From Dehalococcoidia bacterium (GTDB lineage Bacteria > Chloroflexota > Dehalococcoidia > Dehalococcoidales > RBG-16-60-22): 5,300 nt of DNA. Positions 1 through 5,300 of the stretch are shown one piece after another (the stretch's first letter is position 1; the number at the start of each line of letters is the position of its first letter). A program made the position numbers and the translations under genes. The stretch lies in NCBI GenBank assembly GCA_004375725.1, contig SOKS01000051.1, positions 1 through 5,300 of the forward strand, given 5' to 3'. The notes under the pieces were generated by a model. It was not told the DNA's origin. It saw nothing but the letters and a program-made list of their open reading frames with translations, and made no database searches.

Positions 1-208
1 CGACTTTGGTCACCGCCTCATCGCCAATGTTTTCCAGGTCTACCCGGATATCTTTTTCTCGGCCTGCCAACATGATGGTACTGTATACACCGTCAGCGGG
101 CTTAAGGGTCAGGGCGTACTGCGGCTCCTCCTGGGCAAATACCGCACCGACCGGAGAAATCGCCATCAAACTCACCAGCACCAGGCAGATGATTCTCAGT
201 TTTTGCAT
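1..208 (-). CDS. Secreted protein, N-terminal part (possible NEW3/CARDB-like domain)
   Basis: Partial gene: 69 complete codons from ATG at 208 leftwards, cut by the window edge. The start is supported by an AGGTGGAG ribosome binding site at 220-213, four bases before the ATG. Residues 1-25 form a classic signal peptide: basic Q-K-L-R start, hydrophobic core (about residues 6-17), and a V-F-A cleavage site after Ala25, followed by QEEPQ. The mature part seen (about residues 26-69) has the pattern of a beta-sandwich opening, with a polar stretch, 'YSTIMLAG' and 'VDLENIGDEAVTKV'. The phrase 'L-x-N-x-G-D-E-A' resembles the start of NEW3 (alpha-galactosidase-associated) or CARDB domains, often found in exported, membrane-anchored surface proteins. 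That assignment is inference from about 40 residues; export is much firmer. The gene seems to have its own promoter in the AT-rich gap behind etfA, so it need not belong to the etf operon. Confidence 0.75.
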   Translation of the reverse strand, partial: MQKLRIICLVLVSLMAISPVGAVFAQEEPQYALTLKPADGVYSTIMLAGREKDIRVDLENIGDEAVTKV

Positions 209-212
209 GCTT

Positions 213-220
213 CTCCACCT
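213..220 (-). promoter_or_regulatory. Ribosome binding site of the secreted protein
   Basis: Minus strand reads AGGTGGAG, then AAGC, then ATG at 208. This purine-rich Shine-Dalgarno match at normal spacing fixes the start used for the secreted protein. Confidence 0.7.
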
Positions 221-252
221 CACTAAGTATATTGGGAATCTCAAGTATACTA

Positions 253-282
253 ATTATATATGATTTATATATGATACTACAA
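253..282 (-). promoter_or_regulatory. Candidate promoter of the secreted protein
   Basis: On the minus strand there is a perfect -10 hexamer TATAAT at 258-253. Eighteen bases upstream lies a poor -35, TTGTAG (282-277, three of six matches). The predicted start near 246 would give a leader of about 38 nt that includes the ribosome binding site. The region is much more AT-rich than the genes around it. The -10 sits in an 11-bp tandem repeat, so TATAAT could partly be a by-product of low complexity; the call is tentative. Confidence 0.4.
254..275. repeat. Two perfect tandem copies of an 11-bp repeat
   Basis: TTATATATGAT occurs twice without a gap (254-264 and 265-275). The 11-bp period is about one helical turn, so both copies face the same side of the DNA. 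They overlap the spacer and -10 of the candidate promoter for the secreted protein. Nearby, AAGTATA occurs at 225-231 and 243-249, the second inside the palindrome AGTATACT (244-251). Confidence 0.7.
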
Positions 283-285
283 ATA

Positions 286-310
286 CAATCGGGAATTCAA
301 TACCCAATCG
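286..310 (-). terminator. Weak terminator-like hairpin after etfA
   Basis: The minus-strand transcript can fold CGAUUGGG (310-303) against CCCGAUUG (293-286). This gives eight pairs, two of them G-U, around a 9-nt loop, and the tail begins UAUUUGUAG. It starts 10 bases past the etfA stop codon. The position suits a terminator separating etfBA from the secreted protein, but the stem has only four G-C pairs and the U-tract is interrupted, so termination may be partial or absent. The palindrome TCACGTGA (312-319) lies between it and the stop codon. Confidence 0.35.
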
Positions 311-319
311 CTCACGTGA

Positions 320-1318
320 TTACCCGCTCATTAGTTCCCTGACCTTTTCGGTGAGGGCCGGCAGCACCTTCTTCCAGTCCCCCACTACGCCGAAACGTGC
401 CTCCCGAAAGATGTTGGCCTCAGGGTCTTTATTGATGGCCACGATGTTCTTGCAGCCGGAACAGCCCGCCATATGCTGGCTTGACCCGGAGAGGGCAACG
501 GCAATATAAAGGTCGGGAGCGACGATTTTGCCGGTGAGCCCTACCTGGCGTACATCGGGCACCCAGTTGTTATCACAGGGAGGCCGGCTGGCACCCACCG
601 CCCCTTTCAGTAACCCCGCCAGTTCTTCCAGCTGCTTGAAGCCCTCGGCGCTGCCCATACCCCTCCCCCCGCTGACCACCACCTCGGCCGCCTCAAGGCT
701 TATACCCTCGACCTCCTGCTTCACCTTCTCCAGGACTCTGGTTCTGACTGTTGAGGAGTCCATCCCCGCCTCAACGGTTACCACCTCTCCCTTTCTTGAT
801 GTATCCGGTTCCAGAGGCGTCATGACTTTGGTTCTCACCGTGGCTATCTGCGGGTCAAGCTCACTGGTGAAAACGGCCCGGGCATTGCCGCCGTAGACCG
901 GTTTGGTGCGCAGCAGGCGCTTCGAGCCGGGGTCAATGGCCAGCTCTATACAGTCCATGGTAGCGGCTGTCTCCAGCCGGAAAGCCAGCCTCGGTGCCAG
1001 GTCACGGCCGATAGATGTCTGCCCGACAAGCAAAATACGGGGCATCGCCTGCCTGACCACCTTCTCCATCACCGGGACATAGGCATCAGTCTGGTAATCC
1101 TGCAATAAAACATCATCAACGATGTATACCTTATCGGCACCAAAGGCAAAAGCCTCCTGGGCTAAACTACTTACCCCGCTGCCAATGATGACCGCGCTTA
1201 ATTCCTCGCCGAGGTTGTCCGCCAGTCCACGACCGCATCCCAGGAGCTCCGTGGCAATAGTCGCCAGTTTTCCTTCCGCAACCTCAGCATGAACCATAAC
1301 GCCGCTGTATTCCGCCAT
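320..1318 (-). CDS. etfA: Electron transfer flavoprotein, alpha subunit
   Basis: 332 residues, normal length for EtfA. With EtfB it forms a soluble cytoplasmic FAD heterodimer that carries electrons from acyl-CoA or similar dehydrogenases to an oxidoreductase, or takes part in flavin-based bifurcation. The N-terminal alpha/beta domain covers about residues 1-190, with 'LVGQTSIGRDLAPRLA' at 97-112. The C-terminal FAD domain contains SGGRG (216-220), GASR (242-245, the usual flavin-contacting Arg), and the segment QVGLTGKIVAPDLYIAV (259-275). This is followed by SGSSQH (277-282) and AINKDPEANIF (294-304), then the usual 'VGD' and C-terminal helix. There is no N-terminal ferredoxin extension. 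A CxxC (Cys286, Cys289) sits just after the FAD loop. The start is ATG with a strong GGAGGT site; the stop is TAA. The gene lies 37 bp behind etfB, certainly one operon. Whether the pair bifurcates cannot be decided here. Confidence 0.96.
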   Translation of the reverse strand: MAEYSGVMVHAEVAEGKLATIATELLGCGRGLADNLGEELSAVIIGSGVSSLAQEAFAFGADKVYIVDDVLLQDYQTDAYVPVMEKVVRQAMPRILLVGQTSIGRDLAPRLAFRLETAATMDCIELAIDPGSKRLLRTKPVYGGNARAVFTSELDPQIATVRTKVMTPLEPDTSRKGEVVTVEAGMDSSTVRTRVLEKVKQEVEGISLEAAEVVVSGGRGMGSAEGFKQLEELAGLLKGAVGASRPPCDNNWVPDVRQVGLTGKIVAPDLYIAVALSGSSQHMAGCSGCKNIVAINKDPEANIFREARFGVVGDWKKVLPALTEKVRELMSG

Positions 1319-1326
1319 AATTAATT

Positions 1327-1332
1327 ACCTCC
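1327..1332 (-). promoter_or_regulatory. Strong ribosome binding site of etfA
   Basis: Minus strand GGAGGT, eight bases before the etfA ATG, is a near-complete anti-Shine-Dalgarno match in the 37-bp etfB-etfA gap. It fixes the etfA start and implies efficient independent initiation. Confidence 0.8.
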
Positions 1333-1355
1333 AGACATCACGATAGAAGCTATCC

Positions 1356-2156
1356 TTATAATAACTTGGCTTCCCGGAGTTTAAGCGCGAGGTTGACACC
1401 CGCTTCCTCCGGGCTTTCTCCTTCAATTATCTCGCACTTGCCCTCATGGACCGGCTGGTACAGTTTTTCCAGATTCATTTTACGACCCGCTGCCCCGGCC
1501 TGTGCCGGCTCAAGGCCAATATCGGCCGGCGTCCAGACGAGCGGCTCTATCTTTTTTGCCGCCATAATACCTTTTATAGTCGGATAGCGGGCTTCACCAA
1601 GCTCATTGCTGACCGTTATCAGTGCCGGCAGCGATACTTCAATGACCTCGTAGCCATCGGCCGTCACCCGCTCCACCACTGCTTTGCCATTGGCAACGTC
1701 TATCTTCCTGGCCACGGTAACGCAGGGTAACTCCAGTATCTCAGCGATACCCGAGCCCACCTGACCATCATCCCAGTCGGCCGCCTGCCGCCCGCAGAAA
1801 ATTAGGTCGTATTCACCGATTTTCTTGACGGCCATCGCCAGCGCGCGGGCGTTCGACCAGCTATCACCATCGGTAAAAGCCTCATCCTCAAGCAAAACAA
1901 TCTCATCAGCACCCATGGAGAGCGGTTTTTTCACCACCTCGCGCAGCAGATTGACACCCATGCTGAGAACGGTGATTTTACCTCCCTGCGCATCCTTGAC
2001 CCTCAATGCTGCCTCTACAGCGTTCTCATCAAACGGGCTGATTACGGGGGGCACCCCCGACGGTGGTACCACTTTTTTACCGGCTTCATCCACCTTGAAG
2101 CTCGAGGGCGGTGCCTCGGGGTCTATTACCTGCTTAACACAGACGATTATGTTCAC
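1356..2156 (-). CDS. etfB: Electron transfer flavoprotein, beta subunit
   Basis: 266 residues from the chosen GTG, the usual EtfB length (about 250-265). It is the partner of EtfA: it holds AMP or, in bifurcating ETFs, a second FAD, and docks the dehydrogenase. The N-terminus MNIIVCVKQV matches the family's 'MKI-V-VKQVPD' opening. Further marks are SPFDENAVEAAL (40-51) and the nucleotide-binding loop CGRQAADWDDGQVG (121-134). The EtfB signature region is VERVTADGYEVIEVSLPALITV (161-182, quoted in part: ERVTADGYEV then LPALITV). The docking loop LGEARYPTIKGIMAAKK lies at 187-201. The frame is open up to a TTG at 2204, but that would add 16 residues with no family counterpart. Of three in-frame GTGs (2168, 2162, 2156) only 2156 lies at good distance (9 nt) from GAGGTG and gives the family N-terminus. 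Stop TAA. Trp128 in the nucleotide loop, where many EtfBs have Gly, is a small oddity. Confidence 0.95.
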   Translation of the reverse strand: MNIIVCVKQVIDPEAPPSSFKVDEAGKKVVPPSGVPPVISPFDENAVEAALRVKDAQGGKITVLSMGVNLLREVVKKPLSMGADEIVLLEDEAFTDGDSWSNARALAMAVKKIGEYDLIFCGRQAADWDDGQVGSGIAEILELPCVTVARKIDVANGKAVVERVTADGYEVIEVSLPALITVSNELGEARYPTIKGIMAAKKIEPLVWTPADIGLEPAQAGAAGRKMNLEKLYQPVHEGKCEIIEGESPEEAGVNLALKLREAKLL

Positions 2157-2165
2157 GGTCACGTT

Positions 2166-2171
2166 CACCTC
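2166..2171 (-). promoter_or_regulatory. Ribosome binding site deciding the etfB start
   Basis: Minus strand GAGGTG (2171-2166) lies nine bases before the GTG at 2156. The GTG at 2162 would be only three bases from it and the GTG at 2168 lies inside it, so neither can use it. This supports 2156 as the start. Confidence 0.65.
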
Positions 2172-2223
2172 TTTTTTATGTGCAATATTACCGCCAGAAT
2201 CCAAAAACTAATTTAGCATCGGG

Positions 2224-3069
2224 CTAACCTGGCGTCAAGCGCAGGCTGATGACACGTTCAATGCCCTGCAGGTCCGGTATTATCTCCAATGATGCCGATG
2301 GAAAATTTCGTCGCAGCAAGTTGGTCACCGCCTGGCCCTGCCCCCACCCGATTTCCAGCAGCATACCGCCCTGAGGGTTCAGCTTGTCCGCGGCCTGCTC
2401 GCCCAGCCGCCTTATCCCATCAAGCCCATCACTGCCACCATTCAGCGCAACGAGCGGCTCGAAACCGGCGAGCACAGACGTTGAGACTTCCTGTTCCGTT
2501 ACGTAAGGTAGATTGGCCAGGATAAGGTCGACCGGTTCCGGCAGCGGTGCCAGCATATCGCCAGGCAGCAACTGTATGCGGCCAGCCACTCCGTGTTTTT
2601 CGCAGTTTATGCGGGCCACTTCCAGCGCGTCAGTGGCTACATCAGAGGCGTAAATTTTTATCCGGGGGAGATTCAAGGCCAGGCTGATAGCAATGGCGCC
2701 GCATCCGGTGCCTATGTCGGCAACGGTAGCCATGGCATGGGTCTGTGCCAGCCTGATAGCTTTTTCCACCAGCAGTTCCGTTTCCGGCCGAGGGATGAGG
2801 ACGCGGCGGTCAACCAAAAAATCAAGGCCGTAGAACTCCCGGTGCCCGGCAATATAAGCGGCGGGTTCACCGCTTAGACGTCGCTGAACCAGATGCCAGA
2901 ACTCGTTTTCCTGTTCGGCACTGAGCTCACTTTTGAGGTTTGCATACAGCCGTACCCGGTCTATACCGAGTGCCTGTCTGAGCAGGATTTCACCTTCCAG
3001 CGACGCATCTTCAATACTGTTTGTCGCCAGAACGTCTCGTGCCCGGCCAAGAACCTGCTTCAGGGTCAC
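2224..3069 (-). CDS. prmC: Peptide chain release factor N5-glutamine methyltransferase
   Basis: 281 residues, full length for PrmC/HemK. It uses S-adenosylmethionine to methylate the glutamine of the GGQ motif in release factors RF1 and RF2, raising termination efficiency. The N-terminal helical substrate-binding domain covers about residues 1-85, with [15 protein letters not shown] at 67-81. The PrmC hallmark IPRPETE follows (92-98). The Rossmann methyltransferase domain has SAM motif [12 protein letters not shown] (118-128), acidic Asp143 ending motif II, the catalytic tetrapeptide NLPY (186-189), [15 protein letters not shown] (204-218) and the C-terminal GIERV (269-273). Most PrmC proteins have NPPY; here the second residue is Leu, while Asn, Pro and Tyr are kept. 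The start is GTG at 3069, overlapping the prfA TGA in GTGA; a GAGGA site lies nine bases upstream inside prfA. Stop TAG. Adjacency to prfA fits its substrate. The older name hemK (haem synthesis) is a historical misassignment. Confidence 0.96.
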   Translation of the reverse strand: MTLKQVLGRARDVLATNSIEDASLEGEILLRQALGIDRVRLYANLKSELSAEQENEFWHLVQRRLSGEPAAYIAGHREFYGLDFLVDRRVLIPRPETELLVEKAIRLAQTHAMATVADIGTGCGAIAISLALNLPRIKIYASDVATDALEVARINCEKHGVAGRIQLLPGDMLAPLPEPVDLILANLPYVTEQEVSTSVLAGFEPLVALNGGSDGLDGIRRLGEQAADKLNPQGGMLLEIGWGQGQAVTNLLRRNFPSASLEIIPDLQGIERVISLRLTPG

Positions 3070-4136
3070 GCTATCTGTTCCTCGAGTTTTCTTGCCTGGA
3101 TACCAGTGGCGAGCGCATCAACCAGTTCGTCAAGCTCTCCCTCAAGAACCCGGGGCAGGTTGCGTACCGTGAGGTTGATGCGGTGGTCCGAAATACGGTC
3201 CTGGGGGAAATTGTAAGTCCGTATCTTTTCGGCACGGTCGCCCGTTCCCACCTGTGAGCGGCGCTCCGAGGTGATTTTCTCCTCCTGTTTGCGTCTCTCG
3301 ATATCGAGGAGCCTGGAGCGCAGTACCGACATCGCCCGCAGCTTGTTCTGGAGCTGTGAGCGCTCGTCCTGACAGACAACGACCATGCCCGTGGGGAGAT
3401 GGGTCATGCGGACAGCGGTGGCCACCTTGTTCACGTTCTGCCCGCCGGCACCGCCGCTGTGGAAAATATCTATCTTCAGGTCACCAGGGTCAACCTCTAT
3501 ATCCACCTCTTCCGCTTTGGGCAGAACCGCCACCGTCGCCGTCGAGGTGTGAATGCGTCCCGAGGACTCGGTGGTCGGAACACGCTGTACCCGGTGCACG
3601 CCGCTTTCATACTTCAACCGGCTGTAAGCTCCCCTTCCCTTCACCTCAAAGATGATTTCCCTGATACCCCCGATACCGCTTTCATTGACGCTGATGACAT
3701 CTATTTTCCAGCCCTTCAACTGGGCGTAGCGACTGTACATGCGGAAAAGGTCGGCGGCAAAGAGCCCGGCTTCCTCGCCTCCTGCCCCGGCGCGTATTTC
3801 CACTATGATGTCTTTTTCATCGTTGGGGTCTTTGGGCAGAAGGGCTATCTTGAGCTCATCAAGCAGTCCTGCCTGCCGTGACTCAAGGCTGATTACTTCC
3901 TGCTTGACCAGCTCGGCCATCTCCTTATCAAGACCATCGCCAAGCATTGCCCTGGTTTCCGCCAGCGATTTTAAGGTCGCCTTGTACTCCCGATACTTGG
4001 CGACCACTTCCTCAAGACCGGCCCTTTCCTGCGCCAGTTCCTGCAACTGTTTCAGGTCGGAGGCGACCTCAGGTATGGACATCTGCCGTTCTATCTCCTG
4101 GTATCTCTGTTCTATTCTATCCAGTCTATCCAGCAT
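3066..4136 (-). CDS. prfA: Peptide chain release factor 1 (RF1)
   Basis: 356 residues, normal for bacterial RF1. It recognises UAA and UAG in the ribosomal A site and triggers peptidyl-tRNA hydrolysis. Domain 1 is a helical coiled-coil (about residues 1-100). Domain 2 carries the codon-reading PxT tripeptide, here Pro187-Thr188-Thr189, within [19 protein letters not shown]. This is the RF1 type, not the SPF of RF2. Domain 3 has the catalytic GGQ (231-233) in [15 protein letters not shown]; Gln233 is the predicted target of the neighbouring PrmC. The C-terminal [14 protein letters not shown] (306-319) is also typical of RF1. The ATG start at 4136 follows GAGGT (4151-4147) at 10 nt, a slightly long spacing. 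Its own stop is TGA, which RF1 cannot read. It is the first gene of the leftward operon, with an extended -10 promoter directly upstream, and overlaps prmC by 4 bp, suggesting translational coupling. Confidence 0.97.
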   Translation of the reverse strand: MLDRLDRIEQRYQEIERQMSIPEVASDLKQLQELAQERAGLEEVVAKYREYKATLKSLAETRAMLGDGLDKEMAELVKQEVISLESRQAGLLDELKIALLPKDPNDEKDIIVEIRAGAGGEEAGLFAADLFRMYSRYAQLKGWKIDVISVNESGIGGIREIIFEVKGRGAYSRLKYESGVHRVQRVPTTESSGRIHTSTATVAVLPKAEEVDIEVDPGDLKIDIFHSGGAGGQNVNKVATAVRMTHLPTGMVVVCQDERSQLQNKLRAMSVLRSRLLDIERRKQEEKITSERRSQVGTGDRAEKIRTYNFPQDRISDHRINLTVRNLPRVLEGELDELVDALATGIQARKLEEQIA

Positions 4137-4138
4137 GG

Positions 4139-4158
4139 TACGAATGACCTCATTCGTA
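4139..4158. repeat. Perfect 9+2+9 inverted repeat at the prfA transcription start
   Basis: TACGAATGA (4139-4147), CC, TCATTCGTA (4150-4158) is a perfect inverted repeat. It begins at the last base of the prfA -10 box and ends two bases before the ATG. The predicted transcription start (about 4151) lies near its centre, so most of one arm would not be transcribed. It is thus better placed as a DNA operator than as an RNA hairpin. Its centre also contains the prfA ribosome binding site. Confidence 0.6.
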
Positions 4159-4186
4159 TTATATCACAGCCCCTAATCACGCTCAA
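4158..4186 (-). promoter_or_regulatory. Promoter of the prfA-prmC operon (extended -10)
   Basis: Minus strand: -35 TTGAGC (4186-4181), a 17-bp spacer, then TGATATAAT (4166-4158), which is a perfect -10 with the extended TGn element. The predicted start lies near 4151, giving a leader of only about 15 nt that opens with the GAGGT ribosome binding site. The sequence match to a sigma-70-type promoter is good; use in vivo is inferred. Confidence 0.7.
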
Positions 4187-4273
4187 AGATAGCCGCCAAC
4201 GGGCATTGGCCACCGGAATGGGCAGTTGACCTTCCGCTGCACTATAATGATGCCGTGCTGTAACCAGTCGGCT

Positions 4274-4302
4274 TTGACACTACCCGAATTACGCAGTAAC
4301 AT
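4274..4302 (+). promoter_or_regulatory. Promoter of the comM-like gene, predicted leaderless start
   Basis: Perfect -35 TTGACA (4274-4279), a 17-bp spacer and -10 TAACAT (4297-4302, four of six matches). Normal start distance places +1 at about 4309, the A of the ATG. No Shine-Dalgarno sequence is present upstream of the gene, which fits a leaderless transcript. Confidence 0.6.
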
Positions 4303-4308
4303 TAGACC

Positions 4309-5300
4309 ATGCTGGCCAAAGTCAAGACTGCTGCCGTAGTCGGGCTGGACGGTCATCTGGTGGACGTGGAGGTGGACATTTCCAGTGGCCTGCCGGCTCT
4401 GACCATTGTCGGTCTGCCCGATGCCGCCGTCCAGGAGGCAAGAGAACGCGTCCGTGCCGCCATCCGTAATTCCGGATTCACCTTCCCAATGAAGCGCATC
4501 GTGGTAAATCTGGCACCGGCCGACCTGAAAAAAGCTGGCCCTTCTTATGACCTGCCGATAGCCATGGGCATTCTGCTCAGCTCGGAGCAGGTGAGCGCTG
4601 ACGGTTCCCGGGCCATCTTTCTCGGTGAGTTATCCCTCGATGGCAGCCTGCGCCACACCCGCGGCATCCTGCCCATGGTCGCCCTGGCCGGAGAGGAAAA
4701 CATCGACACCATCATCGTGCCTGAAGTCGATGCCAGAGAGGCTTCTATGATTGAAGGCGCGAAAATCATACCCGTTGCCTCGCTGGCGCAACTGGTCGGC
4801 TACCTTCAGGGTGAAATCACGATTCCGGAATACAGGACCGATGAAGCTGACTTCAACGTTTACCAGCCAATCATGCCCGTCACCGACCTGGCGGAAATCA
4901 AGGGACAGGAGCATGTTAAACGAGCTCTGGAGGTGGCCGCCGCCGGCGGTCACAACGTCATCATGAACGGCCCGCCGGGTAGCGGCAAGACGTTGCTGGC
5001 ACGCGCACTTCCCTCCATACTGCCCCCGATGACCGGTGAGGAAGCGCTGGAGGTCACCAAAATTTACAGCGTGAGCGGGCTGCTCCCAACGGATACTCCC
5101 ATGATCCGGCAGAGGCCCTTCCGCTCCCCACACTACACCGTCTCCCATGCCGGCCTCGTTGGCGGTGGGCGCTGGCCCAGGCCGGGTGAAATCAGCCTCA
5201 GCCACCGCGGCGTGCTCTTTCTTGATGAGCTACCCGAGTTTGGCCACTCTCTACTTGAAGTACTACGCCAGCCGCTCGAAGATAAGGTCGTGACCATCAG
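4309..5300 (+). CDS. comM: YifB/ComM-family Mg-chelatase-like AAA+ ATPase (3' end missing)
   Basis: 330 complete codons without a break, cut by the window edge; the family is about 500 residues, so roughly two thirds are present. Characterised ComM is a hexameric helicase promoting branch migration during DNA uptake recombination; in non-competent bacteria the role of YifB is less clear. Residues 1 to about 165 form the N-terminal ChlI-like domain ([15 protein letters not shown], then [19 protein letters not shown]). The central AAA+ domain starts at about 190 with [20 protein letters not shown]. It has Walker A GPPGSGKT (221-228), the family motif [17 protein letters not shown] (271-287), PRPGEISL (290-297) and Walker [12 protein letters not shown] (301-311). 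His-Tyr at 275-276 replaces the more usual His-His. The C-terminal domain lies outside. The start is firm: an in-frame TAG lies at 4303-4305 and the N-terminus matches the family, yet there is no ribosome binding site. It is divergent from prfA. Despite the Mg-chelatase family name, a chlorophyll or cobalamin role is unlikely. Confidence 0.93.
   Translation, partial: MLAKVKTAAVVGLDGHLVDVEVDISSGLPALTIVGLPDAAVQEARERVRAAIRNSGFTFPMKRIVVNLAPADLKKAGPSYDLPIAMGILLSSEQVSADGSRAIFLGELSLDGSLRHTRGILPMVALAGEENIDTIIVPEVDAREASMIEGAKIIPVASLAQLVGYLQGEITIPEYRTDEADFNVYQPIMPVTDLAEIKGQEHVKRALEVAAAGGHNVIMNGPPGSGKTLLARALPSILPPMTGEEALEVTKIYSVSGLLPTDTPMIRQRPFRSPHYTVSHAGLVGGGRWPRPGEISLSHRGVLFLDELPEFGHSLLEVLRQPLEDKVVTI

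Noticed and set aside
6..263. 85-codon plus-strand open frame at the left edge
   Set aside because: It is mostly antisense to the signal-peptide gene, whose start has a good ribosome binding site, and ends in the AT-rich promoter region.
2175..2215. Possible internal etfB promoter (TTGGAT-18-CATAAA or a TAATAT -10)
   Set aside because: Each arrangement has a poor -35 or bad spacing; not convincing without transcript data.
2203..2227. Terminator-like hairpin at the prmC stop (TTAGC/GCTAA stem with a later run of five T on the minus strand)
   Set aside because: The stem has only five pairs, is AT-rich, and is separated by five bases from the T-run, so it is unlikely to stop transcription strongly.
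3399..3881. 160-codon plus-strand open frame opposite prfA, and similar frames elsewhere opposite prfA, prmC and etfBA
   Set aside because: All are antisense to well-supported conserved genes and have no recognisable domain.
4226..4248. TTGACC and TATAAT on the plus strand as an upstream comM promoter
   Set aside because: The spacing is only 11 bp, and there is no extended TGn element. The downstream TTGACA-N17-TAACAT pair is better spaced.
4630..5205. 191-codon open frame on the minus strand opposite the comM-like gene
   Set aside because: It lies wholly antisense to a gene with clear Walker A and B motifs, its product resembles no family I know, and it is explained by the codon bias of the real gene.
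1..5300. tRNA, rRNA, CRISPR arrays, insertion sequences, phage or defence genes
   Set aside because: Nothing in the window shows tRNA folds, repeat-spacer arrays, transposase motifs or defence domains; the genes are conserved housekeeping types.

Overview
The window looks like a piece of a bacterial chromosome of moderate to fairly high GC, with densely packed housekeeping genes. Protein sequence style (ETF subunits, the secreted NEW3-like protein start, the YifB/ComM protein) suggests an anaerobic bacterium of the Chloroflexota, possibly class Dehalococcoidia. This is a judgement from memory of the families and has not been tested by a search.

Layout. Five genes are read leftwards (minus strand) and one rightwards. 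From right to left on the minus strand: prfA (peptide chain release factor 1, 4136-3066), prmC (release factor glutamine methyltransferase, 3069-2224, overlapping prfA by 4 bp), etfB (ETF beta subunit, start reassigned to a GTG at 2156), etfA (ETF alpha subunit, 1318-320), and the first 69 codons of a secreted protein (208 to beyond the left edge). On the plus strand, a Mg-chelatase-like AAA+ ATPase of the YifB/ComM family starts at 4309 and runs off the right edge with 330 complete codons present.

How the genes work together. PrmC methylates the GGQ glutamine of the release factor encoded just upstream, so prfA-prmC is a functional pair with translational coupling. EtfB and EtfA form the heterodimeric electron carrier flavoprotein. 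They follow prmC after 67 bp without a clear terminator, so they may be co-transcribed with the translation-termination genes, an unusual partnership. No acyl-CoA dehydrogenase or ETF:quinone oxidoreductase is visible, so the electron donor and acceptor cannot be told from this window.

Regulatory layout. The 172-bp divergent region (4137-4308) holds a good extended -10 promoter for prfA with a perfect 9+2+9 inverted repeat over its predicted transcription start, and a consensus-like promoter that would start the comM transcript exactly at the A of its ATG (leaderless). The 111-bp gap left of etfA holds a weak terminator-like hairpin, an AT-rich promoter-like stretch with an 11-bp tandem repeat, and the ribosome binding site of the secreted protein. 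No RNA genes, mobile elements or CRISPR arrays were seen, and I found no convincing new system. The findings are mostly regulatory details and residue variants.
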